A stretch of 64,000 bases of DNA from Flavobacteriaceae bacterium UBA6231 (GTDB lineage: Bacteria > Bacteroidota > Bacteroidia > Flavobacteriales > Flavobacteriaceae), in NCBI GenBank assembly GCA_002441545.1, contig DJWL01000200.1, positions 1 through 64,000 on the forward strand, read 5' to 3'. The position numbers and the translations under genes were made by a program. The notes beneath the pieces were generated by a model. The model saw only the letters and a program-made list of their open reading frames with translations. It was not told the DNA's origin and did no database searches. Within the stretch, counting starts at the first letter, position 1; each line of letters starts with the position of its first letter. This document shows positions 25,401 through 34,831 of this stretch, in pieces.

Positions 25401-27338
25401 TTATACACAAATATTTCAAGTCCTCAACCCATATATGTAAGAGTTCAAAACATTGCAAACACGAATTGTTCTGGAGACTCTTCTTTTACAATATTAGTAT
25501 CATCAAACCCCGTTTATAACACAGATTTTGAAGGTTATTTAATTTGTGATGACAGCAGTAATGATGGTAAAAATGTTTTTGATTTAAACGAAAAAATTAC
25601 AGAAATATCTCAAGGAGCTACAGGTAATTTAAATATTTCATTTCATACCACATTACAAAACGCAGAAAATAATACAGCTGCATTACCATTGCAATACACT
25701 AATGCAACTAATCCTCAAACTTTATATGTCAGAATTCAAGAAGCAAATTCCTCTTGTTATCTAATTGAAGAGCTAGGAATTAATATTATTGCAGCACCCG
25801 ATGTAACAGATGCAGCTCCATTTATTCAATGTGATACAGATTATGATGGTATATCAATTTTTAATTTAAATGATGCAGATTTTGAACTTTTAGACAGAGT
25901 TACAACAGATTTGGTTGTAACCTATTTTGAAAACGTAGAAGACGTTGAAGATGCAACAAAAGAAATAGCAAACCCAAGTGCCTATAACAATTTAACTAGT
26001 TCGCAAACAGTTTATATAAAAATTACAAATACACTTACTGAATGCTATACGGTTAAACCTTTAAATTTAATTGTTAACACACCGCCTACAATAAATCAAA
26101 TTGGCACCATTGAAACCTGTGACAATGACACAAATACTTATGACCTCTCACAGGTAAATTCAATGATTACAAATGATGATATAAACAACCTCTCTATTAG
26201 TTATCACAACTCCATGAATGATGCTCAAAATAATAACGCATCTGTTCCTTATATTTTTAATTATACCAATGATTTTTATACTTTTTTCACTAGAATTGAA
26301 AATATTAATACGGGTTGCGTTTCTATAGTATCATTCAATTTACAAATAAATCCAAATCCTGTTGCTGTACAACCTTCAAACTTATTTGATTGTGATGATG
26401 ACTATGATGGTTTTATGGAATTTGACTTATCACAACAAAACAACACTATTATCGGGTCAGAAAATCCAAATAATTTTTCAGTTACCTATTACACAACACC
26501 TACTGATGCTGAAAATGGTAGTAATCCATTAAATAATATACATTCGGCCTATGATGGTGAAGTAATTTTTGCAAGAATGGAAAATATTTCAACAGGTTGC
26601 TTTGACACGACTTCATTTAGCACTACTGTATATCCTTTACCAGTTATAAATGTTGAAGATGTTGTACCATTATGTGTAAACGATTTACCATTAATAATTA
26701 ATGCAGACACAGGAAATTCTGGAGATACTTATTTATGGTCTACAGGTGAAACATCGAATGAAATTCAACTTATGCCTGAAGACTTGGGTGATTATTGGGT
26801 AACAATTACAACTCCTAATGATTGTAAAGCCACTAAACCTTTTTCTGTGATTGAATCAGAAGAAGCAACTATAAATTTTACAACAACAATAGATTTTGCT
26901 GACCCTAACAGTATAACTGTTAATGTAAGTGGTATTGGTTCTTATGTCTATATTTTAGATAATGGAGAACCTCAAACTTCAAATGTTTTTGAGAATGTAA
27001 CTTTTGGTCCTCATACAGTTACCATAAGAGATCTCAATGGTTGTAAAGATGTTTCAAAAGAAGTAGTAGTTATTGATGTTCCAAAATTTGTAACACCAAA
27101 TAATGATGGCTATTTTGATACTTGGCAAATAGTAGGCATTGAACAACTTCCTGGAACTGTGGTATATATTTATGACAGGCATGGCAAACTAATAAAAACT
27201 TTACCATCTACATCCATAGGTTGGGATGGAACTTATAGAGGCGCAAACATGCCATCAGATGATTATTGGTTTTTAGCCAAAGTAAAAAAAGATGGGGTTG
27301 ACTTTGATGTAAAAGGTCATTTTGCTTTAAAGCGTTAA
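22485..27338 (+). CDS. Giant choice-of-anchor L protein with eleven repeats and T9SS type B domain
   Basis: A 1617 aa secreted protein starting at GTG. It has a signal peptide ending near VVYSQ, a choice-of-anchor L domain (about 30-265, with FNYLFASEEYSG and YHIKLVIADQGDYKSDSSVF), and an Ig-like segment. Eleven tandem repeats of about 94 residues follow, each opening with a Ca-binding-like CDxDxDG element and closing with YVRVEN-type and CxxxxxF strands. The protein ends in a SprB-like module and the type B sorting domain (FVTPNNDGYFDTWQIVG to GHFALKR). Adhesin-like architecture and T9SS export are clear; the ligand is unknown. It lies between two smaller relatives. Confidence 0.88.
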   Translation: MKRHLHNFSFLLLLFCSCSVVYSQKITVDTSVPLNQLILDNLFEGCVEISNVTSTVNGNTYGFPSYAYFNKSSSNFPFQDGVMLSTGNAASGGNTPINTTLNEGSNSWGADADLEAALGITNTLNTTSIEFDIMSISSSIQFNYLFASEEYSGVNICNFSDGFAVLIKETASAGPYQNIALVPGTGEAVTTTTIHDEVIGLNNCPAKNEQYFDGYSIGDTNYDGRTVPLTATTAIIPYTLYHIKLVIADQGDYKSDSSVFIKGISVNEVDLGNDISTCLGSATLNADIQNPQASYAWYLNNNLIPGANNPTLNAVQNGTYRVEVSVPLNTKTCILEDEVIVTLNTEPVINPISDFQLCDDLSGDGVEIFDLQNKVSNIISILPAGNYNLKFYYNETEARNNTNEIITPIPNSSNPLEIYVSIENTNTGCFSYAPFNLVVNTLPTISTPSPLDVCDNDGTPDNITAIDLTTKNDEITAGDPNLSVTYHFLQNDANSGNNPISIPYTNSTTPTSFSVFVRVQNTLTGCFTTTTLDVNVRNSPDVSTDIQYIDACDADHDGFANFDLTQVINNVLQGLTGVTPSFHFTYDEAESGTNAIVNPNSFDNTTENVQEVYLRIEDDITKCPTIVPVQVHTNLLLTGTNIEDYALCDDETNDGIGDFYLNVVSGFIANDIPNIDITFYESQTDLDSNTNPIDETVPYTATSPKILYIDLENTASGCHEKSEIKLLVNPILLFKPAAPVPYCDTDQDGVVNVDLHSLDDTVTNGNTDFEVHYFLTEQEAIDNNINNEIYTYSVSGTQTFYARIVNIASGCHTENSFDITINPAPSVSQPNNIIECDNDQDGFYVINLQNKIPEIVADPTNLDIDFFTSLNDAQTDTNPILNPSAYNSNTQTIYVRVENTNGCSIITSFNVIVSTQPVFTNISNYETCESDGDEKAEFLFSDKDGEILNGQTGKEVLYFEDSNYTIPIPKNSLYTNISSPQPIYVRVQNIANTNCSGDSSFTILVSSNPVYNTDFEGYLICDDSSNDGKNVFDLNEKITEISQGATGNLNISFHTTLQNAENNTAALPLQYTNATNPQTLYVRIQEANSSCYLIEELGINIIAAPDVTDAAPFIQCDTDYDGISIFNLNDADFELLDRVTTDLVVTYFENVEDVEDATKEIANPSAYNNLTSSQTVYIKITNTLTECYTVKPLNLIVNTPPTINQIGTIETCDNDTNTYDLSQVNSMITNDDINNLSISYHNSMNDAQNNNASVPYIFNYTNDFYTFFTRIENINTGCVSIVSFNLQINPNPVAVQPSNLFDCDDDYDGFMEFDLSQQNNTIIGSENPNNFSVTYYTTPTDAENGSNPLNNIHSAYDGEVIFARMENISTGCFDTTSFSTTVYPLPVINVEDVVPLCVNDLPLIINADTGNSGDTYLWSTGETSNEIQLMPEDLGDYWVTITTPNDCKATKPFSVIESEEATINFTTTIDFADPNSITVNVSGIGSYVYILDNGEPQTSNVFENVTFGPHTVTIRDLNGCKDVSKEVVVIDVPKFVTPNNDGYFDTWQIVGIEQLPGTVVYIYDRHGKLIKTLPSTSIGWDGTYRGANMPSDDYWFLAKVKKDGVDFDVKGHFALKR
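23553..26660 (+). repeat. Array of eleven CDxDxDG protein repeats
   Basis: Units begin near 23553, 23840, 24136, 24424, 24707, 24988, 25265, 25543, 25829, 26117 and 26389, a period of about 283 nt. Each unit has an acidic Cys-Asp-x-Asp-x-Asp-Gly opening. The repeats are diverged at the DNA level, so the array is old and not a recent slippage product. Confidence 0.75.
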
Positions 27339-27365
27339 AATATTAATTCATTAAATACAAGTAGT

Positions 27366-27373
27366 TATATTTG
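27366..27373 (+). promoter_or_regulatory. -7 box before the 772-aa choice-of-anchor L gene
   Basis: TATATTTG matches TAnnTTTG and lies 19 nt before the ATG at 27393, suggesting the third secreted gene has its own promoter. Confidence 0.45.
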
Positions 27374-27392
27374 TAATAACTTAATAAATTTA

Positions 27393-29711
27393 ATGAAGCC
27401 TCTTTTTTTTATATGTTTTCTTATTGTTTGCATATCCTCATTTGGTCAAAATGTTCAAGTAAATAGTCAAACCTATACACCTCAACAACTTATTGAAGAT
27501 ATTTTAATTGACAGTAACTGCATTACCAACGTTGTTGTAACTAATATAGTTGGAGGAAATTTTGGTGGAACCGACCAAAGTTATGGCTATTTTGATGCTA
27601 CAGGAACAACCTTCCCTTTTCAAAGCGGTATTGTTTTAAGTACCGGTAAATTAGCCAATGTTGAAGGTCCAAACAATACTCTAAGTGACGATAATGCTAC
27701 AAATTGGGTTGGTGATAACGATTTAGAATACGTTTTAAACGAAAACAATACCATAAACGCTACCATTATTGAATTTGAATTTACCGCTATTGTTTCACAA
27801 ATTAGTTTTAGATACCTTTTTGCTTCAGAAGAATATCAAATCAATAATGCAAACACCTGTCAATATTCAGATTTGTTTGGGTTTTTAATTCGAAATGTCA
27901 ACGATACTCAGTATGAAAATATTGCTCTAATTCCCAACACTCAAACACCTGTAAAAGTAACAACAGTTCACCCAAATATACCAAATGGTTGTTCAGCGCA
28001 AAATGACACTTATTTTGGTAGTTGGAACAATTCAAGTGCTCCAATAAACTTTAATGGTCAAACTGCCATATTAACAGCAACCGCAAGCACAGTTCCAAAC
28101 GAAACCTATCATGTAAAATTAGTAATTGCAGATGAGCAAAATTACCGTTATGATTCTGCTGTGTTTTTAGAAGCCGGAAGTTTTGAATTAAGCACAGATT
28201 TAGGTGTTGATAGATTATTTTCTACCAACAATCCACTTTGTGAAAATGAAACATTGCTGCTAAATGCAAATGAACCTGGAAATAATTCATACAAATGGTT
28301 TAAAGATGGTGTTGAAATTATAGGCGAAACTAATAATACCTATACCGTTATTGAAGCTGGAACTTATACCGTTGAAGTCACTTTAAATAACAGTTGTGTA
28401 GCTTATGGAAACATTACTGTAGAATATTCTGAAAAGCTTCAAACTACAGAAGTCTTTCTTGACACTTGCGATAATGATACCGATGGTTTAACCTTTTTTG
28501 ATTTACGTTTGGCTGACCAATTTTTTACGCTAAATGGATTTCCTCTTTTACCTGTAATTGATTATTATTTAACAGAGAATGATGCCATTCAAAATACAAA
28601 TCCAATTGATTATCCTAATAGTTTTATTAACACAACACCAATACAAGTTATTTTTGCTAGACTTGAAAATGAATATGGCTGTTCGGCTGTTGAACCATTA
28701 ACTCTTCGCGCTAACTACACAAGTTCAAACGTTAACTCTTTTATAGCTTGTGATGATGATAGTGATGGATTTACATTATTTAATTTAAATGAATTGAGAG
28801 ATCAAATAAGACCTGAAGTTTCACAAAGTTCAAATATTACGTTTTATAGCACTTATGAAGATGCAGCTAATAATACCAATCAATTAACTGACTCATATTT
28901 AAATACAACAGCATATTCGCAAGAAATCTATGTAAAAGCACAAGAAATATATTGTGAACTATTTACAACCATCAATTTAATTGTAAACAATTCACCCAAA
29001 CTATTACAAAATGAAACTGTAACATATTGTTTAAACAGCTATCCTGAAACCATAACTATAGATTCTGGTCTTTTAAATGGCTCTGGTAACAATCCTATGT
29101 ATGAATGGGTTTTTAATAACAACCCCATCAGTAATTTAGATAGTATTGATATAAACGAAACTGGAACTTATACAGTAAATGTTACATTTCCAAACGGATG
29201 TTCTTCTAGTAGAGATATTATTGTAAACCCTTCAAATGAAGCTACCATTCAGTCAATTAATATAAAACAAGCCTCTTCAAATAATACAGTCACAATTAAT
29301 GTTTCTGGTGAGGGTGATTATCAATATGCTCTAGACATTCCAATATTTCAGGATGACAATTTATTTTCAAATGTAAAACCAGGTTTTCATACCGTTTATG
29401 TTTACGATATTAATGGTTGTGGAACAATAGAAGAAGAAATTTCTGTTTTAGGGTTTCCAAAATTTTTAACCCCAAATAATGATGGAAACCATGACACATG
29501 GAAACCATATGGTATAAATGAACAATTTAACTCAAATATTGATATTAAAATATTTGATCGCTATGGTAAATTCATCAAACAGATAAACCCTTTAAGTTCT
29601 GGTTGGAATGGGACATTTAATGGTAATCTTCTTGCAAGTGATGATTATTGGTATGTTGTTATTTTAGCAGACGGCACACAATATAGAGGTCACTTTACTT
29701 TAAAACGATAA
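27393..29711 (+). CDS. Choice-of-anchor L protein with T9SS type B sorting domain
   Basis: A 772 aa paralogue of the giant protein upstream. It has a signal peptide ending in SSFGQ, a choice-of-anchor L domain (about 25-265, with FRYLFASEEYQI and YHVKLVIADEQNYRYDSAVF), an Ig-like segment and only two CDxDxDG repeats (TCDNDTDGL, ACDDDSDGF). The SprB-like module and type B sorting domain end in FLTPNNDGNHDTW to GHFTLKR. The family is exported by T9SS. The difference in repeat number from its neighbour (two against eleven) points to expansion or contraction after duplication. Confidence 0.88.
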   Translation: MKPLFFICFLIVCISSFGQNVQVNSQTYTPQQLIEDILIDSNCITNVVVTNIVGGNFGGTDQSYGYFDATGTTFPFQSGIVLSTGKLANVEGPNNTLSDDNATNWVGDNDLEYVLNENNTINATIIEFEFTAIVSQISFRYLFASEEYQINNANTCQYSDLFGFLIRNVNDTQYENIALIPNTQTPVKVTTVHPNIPNGCSAQNDTYFGSWNNSSAPINFNGQTAILTATASTVPNETYHVKLVIADEQNYRYDSAVFLEAGSFELSTDLGVDRLFSTNNPLCENETLLLNANEPGNNSYKWFKDGVEIIGETNNTYTVIEAGTYTVEVTLNNSCVAYGNITVEYSEKLQTTEVFLDTCDNDTDGLTFFDLRLADQFFTLNGFPLLPVIDYYLTENDAIQNTNPIDYPNSFINTTPIQVIFARLENEYGCSAVEPLTLRANYTSSNVNSFIACDDDSDGFTLFNLNELRDQIRPEVSQSSNITFYSTYEDAANNTNQLTDSYLNTTAYSQEIYVKAQEIYCELFTTINLIVNNSPKLLQNETVTYCLNSYPETITIDSGLLNGSGNNPMYEWVFNNNPISNLDSIDINETGTYTVNVTFPNGCSSSRDIIVNPSNEATIQSINIKQASSNNTVTINVSGEGDYQYALDIPIFQDDNLFSNVKPGFHTVYVYDINGCGTIEEEISVLGFPKFLTPNNDGNHDTWKPYGINEQFNSNIDIKIFDRYGKFIKQINPLSSGWNGTFNGNLLASDDYWYVVILADGTQYRGHFTLKR

Positions 29712-29726
29712 CACATATATTTTGCT

Positions 29727-29734
29727 TAATTTTG
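29727..29734 (+). promoter_or_regulatory. -7-like box directly before uvrB
   Basis: TAATTTTG matches TAnnTTTG but lies only 4 nt from the uvrB ATG. A near-match, TATATTTTG with a 3-nt spacer, lies at 29716-29724 and may be the real box. In either case the uvrB leader would be very short. Confidence 0.35.
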
Positions 29735-29738
29735 CAAA

Positions 29739-31727
29739 ATGAAATTCAAAATCAAATCAGAATTTAGTCCTACAGGAGATCAGCCGCAAGCAATTTCCCA
29801 ACTTGTAAATGGTATTAATTCCAACGAAAAATACCAAACCTTACTTGGTGTTACAGGTTCTGGTAAAACATTTACAATAGCCAATGTTGTTCAAGAAGTT
29901 CAAAAACCAACCTTGGTTTTAGCACATAATAAAACCTTGGCAGCACAATTGTATTCTGAGTTTAAACAATTCTTTCCAGATAATGCAGTAGAATATTTTG
30001 TTTCCTATTATGATTACTACCAACCAGAAGCCTATATTCCAGTAACTGGTGTTTACATAGAAAAGGATTTATCGATTAATGAAGAAATTGAAAAAATGAG
30101 GTTGAGCACTACCTCTTCCCTTCTTTCTGGTCGTCGTGATGTGATAGTAGTTGCTTCAGTATCTTGTTTGTATGGTATTGGGAATCCTGTGGAGTTTCAA
30201 AAAAATGTCATTTCGTTAGAACGTGACCAAGTCATTTCTAGAACCAAATTGTTGCACCGTTTAGTTCAAACTTTATATTCAAGAACCGAAGGAGAATTTA
30301 ATCATGGAAACTTTAGAATAAAAGGAGATACTGTTGATATTTTTCCAAGTTACGCTGATGATGCCTTTAGAATCCATTTTTTTGGTGACGAAATAGAAGA
30401 TATTGAATCATTCAATATTCAAACGAATCAAATCATTGAAAAATACGACCGATTAAATATTTATCCTGCCAATATGTTTGTAACATCACCCGATGTTTTG
30501 CAAAATGCCATAAAAGATATTCAAGATGATTTAGTAAAACAACATGATTATTTTAAAGAAATAGGTAAACATTTAGAAGCTAAACGCTTAAAAGAGCGCA
30601 CCGAGTTTGACCTGGAAATGATTCGTGAATTGGGTTACTGTTCGGGCATAGAGAATTACTCCAGATATTTGGACGGCCGTCAAGCAGGTTCGCGTCCCTT
30701 CTGTTTATTGGATTATTTCCCCGAAGATTTTTTAATGGTTATTGATGAAAGCCATGTGACCATTTCGCAGGTCCACGCCATGTATGGAGGCGATAGAAGC
30801 CGTAAAGAAAATTTGGTTGAGTATGGCTTTAGATTGCCAGCAGCGATGGATAATCGACCTTTAAAATTTGAGGAATTTGAAGCACTTCAAAATCAAGTTA
30901 TTTATGTGAGCGCTACGCCAGCAGATTATGAACTTCAAAAATCAGATGGTATTTATGTTGAACAGGTTATTCGCCCTACAGGATTATTAGACCCCGAAAT
31001 TGAGGTCAAACCTAGCTTGAACCAAATTGATGATTTAATAGAGGAAATCCAGCAGCGTGTTGAAAAAGATGAGCGCACACTGGTAACGACGCTAACCAAA
31101 CGTATGGCCGAAGAGTTGACCAAATATTTGGATAGAATCCAGATTAGATGCCGATATATTCACAGTGACGTTGATACATTGGAGCGTGTTGAAATCATGC
31201 AGGATTTAAGAAAAGGCCTTTTTGATGTTTTGGTGGGCGTCAATCTCTTACGTGAAGGACTGGATTTACCGGAAGTCTCTTTGGTTGCCATTTTAGATGC
31301 CGATAAAGAAGGTTTTTTGCGTTCAGCTAGGTCATTAACACAAACCGTAGGTAGGGCCGCCAGAAACCTAAACGGAAAAGCTATTATGTATGCAGATAAG
31401 ATAACTAATAGCATGCAAAAAACAATAGATGAGACAAATTACAGACGCGAAAAACAAATTGTCTATAACACAAAACATAATCTGATTCCAAAAGCTTTAA
31501 ATAAAAGTTTAGATAATGCTTTATCAAAAAATTCTATAAGTACCTATAGTTATGAATTGGAAGCTTTAAAAGCGGCAGAACCTGAAAGTAAATACTTAAC
31601 CAAACCCGAATTAGAGAAAAAAATCAGGGATAAACGAAAACTTATGGAAGAAGCAGCCAAAGCACTGGACTTTATTGTGGCGGCCAAACTGCGTGATGAG
31701 ATCCGTGCCTTGCAAGAAAAACTTTAA
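29739..31727 (+). CDS. uvrB: UvrABC excision repair helicase subunit B
   Basis: Damage-verification subunit of nucleotide excision repair. It has Walker A LLGVTGSGKT near residue 40, the beta-hairpin YYDYYQPEAYIP, DESHVTISQ (helicase motif II), the C-terminal helicase half (GVNLLREGLDLPEVSLVAILDADKEGFLRS) and the UVR motif at the end (AAKLRDEIRALQEKL). Length 662 aa is normal. The last codons share a 20-bp exact match with a displaced copy at 39555, and the 3' half looks somewhat GC-richer than the 5' half. The present 3' end may therefore be of foreign origin. Confidence 0.95.
   Translation: MKFKIKSEFSPTGDQPQAISQLVNGINSNEKYQTLLGVTGSGKTFTIANVVQEVQKPTLVLAHNKTLAAQLYSEFKQFFPDNAVEYFVSYYDYYQPEAYIPVTGVYIEKDLSINEEIEKMRLSTTSSLLSGRRDVIVVASVSCLYGIGNPVEFQKNVISLERDQVISRTKLLHRLVQTLYSRTEGEFNHGNFRIKGDTVDIFPSYADDAFRIHFFGDEIEDIESFNIQTNQIIEKYDRLNIYPANMFVTSPDVLQNAIKDIQDDLVKQHDYFKEIGKHLEAKRLKERTEFDLEMIRELGYCSGIENYSRYLDGRQAGSRPFCLLDYFPEDFLMVIDESHVTISQVHAMYGGDRSRKENLVEYGFRLPAAMDNRPLKFEEFEALQNQVIYVSATPADYELQKSDGIYVEQVIRPTGLLDPEIEVKPSLNQIDDLIEEIQQRVEKDERTLVTTLTKRMAEELTKYLDRIQIRCRYIHSDVDTLERVEIMQDLRKGLFDVLVGVNLLREGLDLPEVSLVAILDADKEGFLRSARSLTQTVGRAARNLNGKAIMYADKITNSMQKTIDETNYRREKQIVYNTKHNLIPKALNKSLDNALSKNSISTYSYELEALKAAEPESKYLTKPELEKKIRDKRKLMEEAAKALDFIVAAKLRDEIRALQEKL
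31680..31699 (+). repeat. Direct repeat copy 1 (within the uvrB 3' end)
   Basis: GCGGCCAAACTGCGTGATGA occurs here in the UVR-motif codons of uvrB and again, identically, at 39555-39574. The two copies bound about 7.9 kb of accessory genes, as attachment or recombination junctions would. Confidence 0.7.
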
Positions 31728-31772
31728 TTTTTTTTATTTTCATTTTTAAAAATGTGTAACTTTAATTAGTTA

Positions 31773-31812
31773 CAATGCTACAATTAATAAACTAAAAAAA
31801 ATTGTAGCATTG
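31773..31812 (+). promoter_or_regulatory. 13-bp perfect inverted repeat upstream of the hybrid sensor gene
   Basis: CAATGCTACAATT (31773-31785) and AATTGTAGCATTG (31800-31812) are exact reverse complements with a 14-nt A-rich spacer. They lie 19 bp before the ATG at 31831. No T tract follows, so it is more likely an operator or leader hairpin than a terminator of uvrB. Confidence 0.55.
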
Positions 31813-31830
31813 CCATTATAAGCCCTTTAA

Positions 31831-34722
31831 ATGAAAAAAATCGCCTCCATTTTATTCTTCATTCCTTTTTTGGCATTTTCCCAATCCGAAATCCAAATTG
31901 ATTCTATAAGAAAGCGCATCACTTCTTCAAAATCTGATTCACTAAAAGCTATTGAATATTTAGAAATAGCCAACAGGCACATTCAAAAAGATTCTATTTT
32001 TAAGAACTTAAATTTAAGTCTTGAATTTGCAAGAAAGGCAAAAATTCCAAAATACATATCAAATTCAAGAGTTAATCTTTCTAATTGGTACAATAATCAT
32101 GTCTCAAAAAACGCATCCATTAATGAACATTTAAATGCTATTAAAGAATTAGAATCTTATAATTTTAAATCAGGTATTGCAAACCATTATATTCGTTTAG
32201 GATACCGTTATAATTCTACAAATCAAGATTCTGCTGATGTGTTTATCAGGAAAGGCGTTACAATAGCAAAAGAATCAAAAGATGACAACGTCATTGTTAC
32301 GGGATTATTAGCCTTAGGAAACAGAGCATTTTATGATTCTAAATTTGAAAAGGCATTAGAATATTATATAGAAGCTGAGACAATTTGTAATAACAATACG
32401 CTTTTAAAACATTCAGTCAAACATGCTGGTGTGTTTGAGTACATTGGTTATGTTATGCAAAGGGCTAATCAGCATCAAAAAACTGTTTCCTACTTTAAAA
32501 AAAGCTTGGCTATTTATGAGCAAAACGGAAATGAAAAAAGCATTATTAATATGCAAACTAATATTGCTGAACAATATTTTCAACTAAAAGATTATAAAAG
32601 TGCTATTCCGTTGTTAAATAAAACCATTGCTTATAATAATACTTTAACTATTCAAAAAAATCATAATATTGGCGCGTATCTAAAAAGAGCATATTGCTAC
32701 GAAAAAACAAATGCTCCAGAACAAGCTGAAAAAGATTATTTAAAAGCTTTTGAACTATCTATGTTAGATCAAAACAAACACTATTTAAAGAATAGTTTAA
32801 TAAGTATTGCTAACTTTTATTTAAATCAAAAAAATTATGGTAAGGCTGAAATTTACTTTTTAGAGGCAGAAGTCATTGGTAAAAATGAAAATGACAATGC
32901 TTTACTTGAAAAGGCATATAAAGGATTGGCTAATATAAAAGCTGCAGAAAAAGAATTTGAAGAGGCCTTAAAGTATGCATCTGAAGCCTCTAAAATGGAT
33001 GAAATTGAAAAACAAACCAATCTTTCTGAAAAAATCATTGAACTTGAAACCAAATACCAATCCGAAAAAAAAGAACAGGAAATTGAACTCTTAAAAGCTA
33101 AAAACGAAGTTTCAGAAAAGCAAAAATATATCTACATTGCTATTGCGGGTTTACTATTATTAAGTGGATTGTTTTTATTTTTAGGATATAGAAACAAACT
33201 CAAAATGGCACAAAAACTCAAAGAGCTAAACGAACTGAAATCTCGGTTTTTCGCCAATATCTCACATGAATTTAGAACGCCTTTAACCTTAATTAAAAGT
33301 CCGGTACAGACTTTGAAAACTCTGGCAGATGCTTCACAACAAACCCAATTAGATCTCATAGAAAACAATTCCAGCCGCATGCTGGAACTGGTAGACCAAC
33401 TGCTGGAACTTTCCAAAATTGATAGTGGTCATTTAAAGCTCATTTTGAAACAAGGTCATCTATCAGCTTTTTTAAATAGTATCGTCGAGCCTTTTATCTA
33501 TCAATCAAAAGAGCTGCAAAAACCTTTAATTATTGACATTGAACAAACCTCTACAAATTTACTTTATGACAAAGATGTGATTGAAAAAATAGTAAGCAAT
33601 TTACTCAGTAATGCTTTAAAATATGGTGATACCAATGAAAGCATACGGTTTGCATCCAAAATTGTGGACGGTAATTTGCAATTATCTGTAAGTAATAATA
33701 ACAGTCATTTAACATCACAGGACCTTCCAAAACTGTTTGAACGTTTTTATCAAACCAACACAAGTAATGATGGCACCGGTATTGGGTTGGCTTTGGTAAA
33801 GGAATTGGTCCAGCTATATGAAGGCAAAATTGCCACCAACTTAGACAACCGTGAGCTTAGGTTTAAAGTAACGCTTCCATTACACCCCAACCTGAAGAAT
33901 GCCCTCATTAGGCCAACACTTGGTGAAGTTGAAAATGAGAATGCAGAGGCCATTGAAAACAATAATGATCTGCCTATTTTATTGGTTGTTGATGACCACC
34001 CGGATATTCGAACCGTTATCACTTCCATCTTTGAATCGGAATTTAGAGTGATAAACGCTAAAAACGGGAAAGAGGCCTTGGCTCTGGCACAAAAGGAAAT
34101 TCCCGATTGCATTATATCTGATATTATGATGCCCGAAATAGATGGTTTTGAGTTTTCAAGAAAAATAAAAAGTAACGAACTCACTTCCTTTATCCCCATT
34201 ATATTAGTAACGGCAAAAACCTCAGATGCTGCTCATTTGGAAGCCTTACAAAGCACTGCCGATGCATACCTGACCAAACCTTTTAACCATGAGGTCTTAA
34301 AAGCCACGGTCAAACAACAGATACAGGAGCGCAAAAAGCTGCAAGTACTTTATAGTCAGGAATTGATTTTAAAACCTACTGAGGTATTTATTAATTCAGT
34401 GGATGAAAAGTTTATCAATCGTTTACAAGAAGTCTTTCAACAGGAGTTAGCAAATACAGATTTTAATACAGAGATTTTTGCTAATAAGATGAACATGAGC
34501 CGAATGCAATTGCACCGAAAATTGAAATCGTTATTTGGAATTTCAGCCACTGAGTTTGTGCGCAACGAGCGTTTAAAAACAGCTGCCGATTTGATGAAAA
34601 ACAAAAAACTATCCATTTCTGAGATTGCTTACGGTGTCGGGTTTAATGACCTGTATTATTTCTCAAAATGTTTTAAGGATTTATATAAAGTTGCGCCTTC
34701 AGAGTATCAAAAATCTTTATAA
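31831..34722 (+). CDS. Hybrid two-component system protein: TPR sensor, histidine kinase, receiver, AraC output
   Basis: A one-polypeptide signalling system of 963 aa. Domains in order: signal peptide (to about 18), periplasmic TPR repeats (about 90-400), coiled coil, one membrane helix (about 430-450), HisKA with phospho-acceptor H479 in SHEFRTPLTLIK, and HATPase (N box SNLLSNALKYG, G box GTGIGLAL). A receiver with D764 (ISDIMMPEIDG) and a C-terminal AraC HTH (MNMSRMQLHRKL to SEIAYGVGFNDLYYFSKCF) follow. It is the first gene of the block between the two uvrB tail copies. A role in controlling the lipoprotein operon next to it is an inference from position. Confidence 0.9.
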   Translation: MKKIASILFFIPFLAFSQSEIQIDSIRKRITSSKSDSLKAIEYLEIANRHIQKDSIFKNLNLSLEFARKAKIPKYISNSRVNLSNWYNNHVSKNASINEHLNAIKELESYNFKSGIANHYIRLGYRYNSTNQDSADVFIRKGVTIAKESKDDNVIVTGLLALGNRAFYDSKFEKALEYYIEAETICNNNTLLKHSVKHAGVFEYIGYVMQRANQHQKTVSYFKKSLAIYEQNGNEKSIINMQTNIAEQYFQLKDYKSAIPLLNKTIAYNNTLTIQKNHNIGAYLKRAYCYEKTNAPEQAEKDYLKAFELSMLDQNKHYLKNSLISIANFYLNQKNYGKAEIYFLEAEVIGKNENDNALLEKAYKGLANIKAAEKEFEEALKYASEASKMDEIEKQTNLSEKIIELETKYQSEKKEQEIELLKAKNEVSEKQKYIYIAIAGLLLLSGLFLFLGYRNKLKMAQKLKELNELKSRFFANISHEFRTPLTLIKSPVQTLKTLADASQQTQLDLIENNSSRMLELVDQLLELSKIDSGHLKLILKQGHLSAFLNSIVEPFIYQSKELQKPLIIDIEQTSTNLLYDKDVIEKIVSNLLSNALKYGDTNESIRFASKIVDGNLQLSVSNNNSHLTSQDLPKLFERFYQTNTSNDGTGIGLALVKELVQLYEGKIATNLDNRELRFKVTLPLHPNLKNALIRPTLGEVENENAEAIENNNDLPILLVVDDHPDIRTVITSIFESEFRVINAKNGKEALALAQKEIPDCIISDIMMPEIDGFEFSRKIKSNELTSFIPIILVTAKTSDAAHLEALQSTADAYLTKPFNHEVLKATVKQQIQERKKLQVLYSQELILKPTEVFINSVDEKFINRLQEVFQQELANTDFNTEIFANKMNMSRMQLHRKLKSLFGISATEFVRNERLKTAADLMKNKKLSISEIAYGVGFNDLYYFSKCFKDLYKVAPSEYQKSL

Positions 34723-34741
34723 CACAACACAAATATCTTTT

Positions 34742-34768
34742 AAAAGCCTCTGAAAATGAGGCTTTTTT
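34742..34768 (+). terminator. Terminator after the hybrid sensor gene
   Basis: AAAAGCCTC pairs with GAGGCTTTT across a 7-nt loop, ending in six T. It separates the sensor gene from the lipoprotein operon. Confidence 0.85.
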
Positions 34769-34831
34769 ATTGATGTTACATCATTACATCTTTTGGTTAC
34801 ATAATCACAAACACTTAGGTAGGCCACATTA

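Noticed and set aside
23553..26660. Possible CRISPR or DNA tandem repeat
   Set aside because: The period of about 283 nt is seen only at the protein level. Units differ strongly in DNA and lie inside one open frame.
33750..34199. 149-codon open frame on the minus strand
   Set aside because: It is antisense to the HATPase and receiver domains of the hybrid sensor, a shadow of a highly conserved gene.
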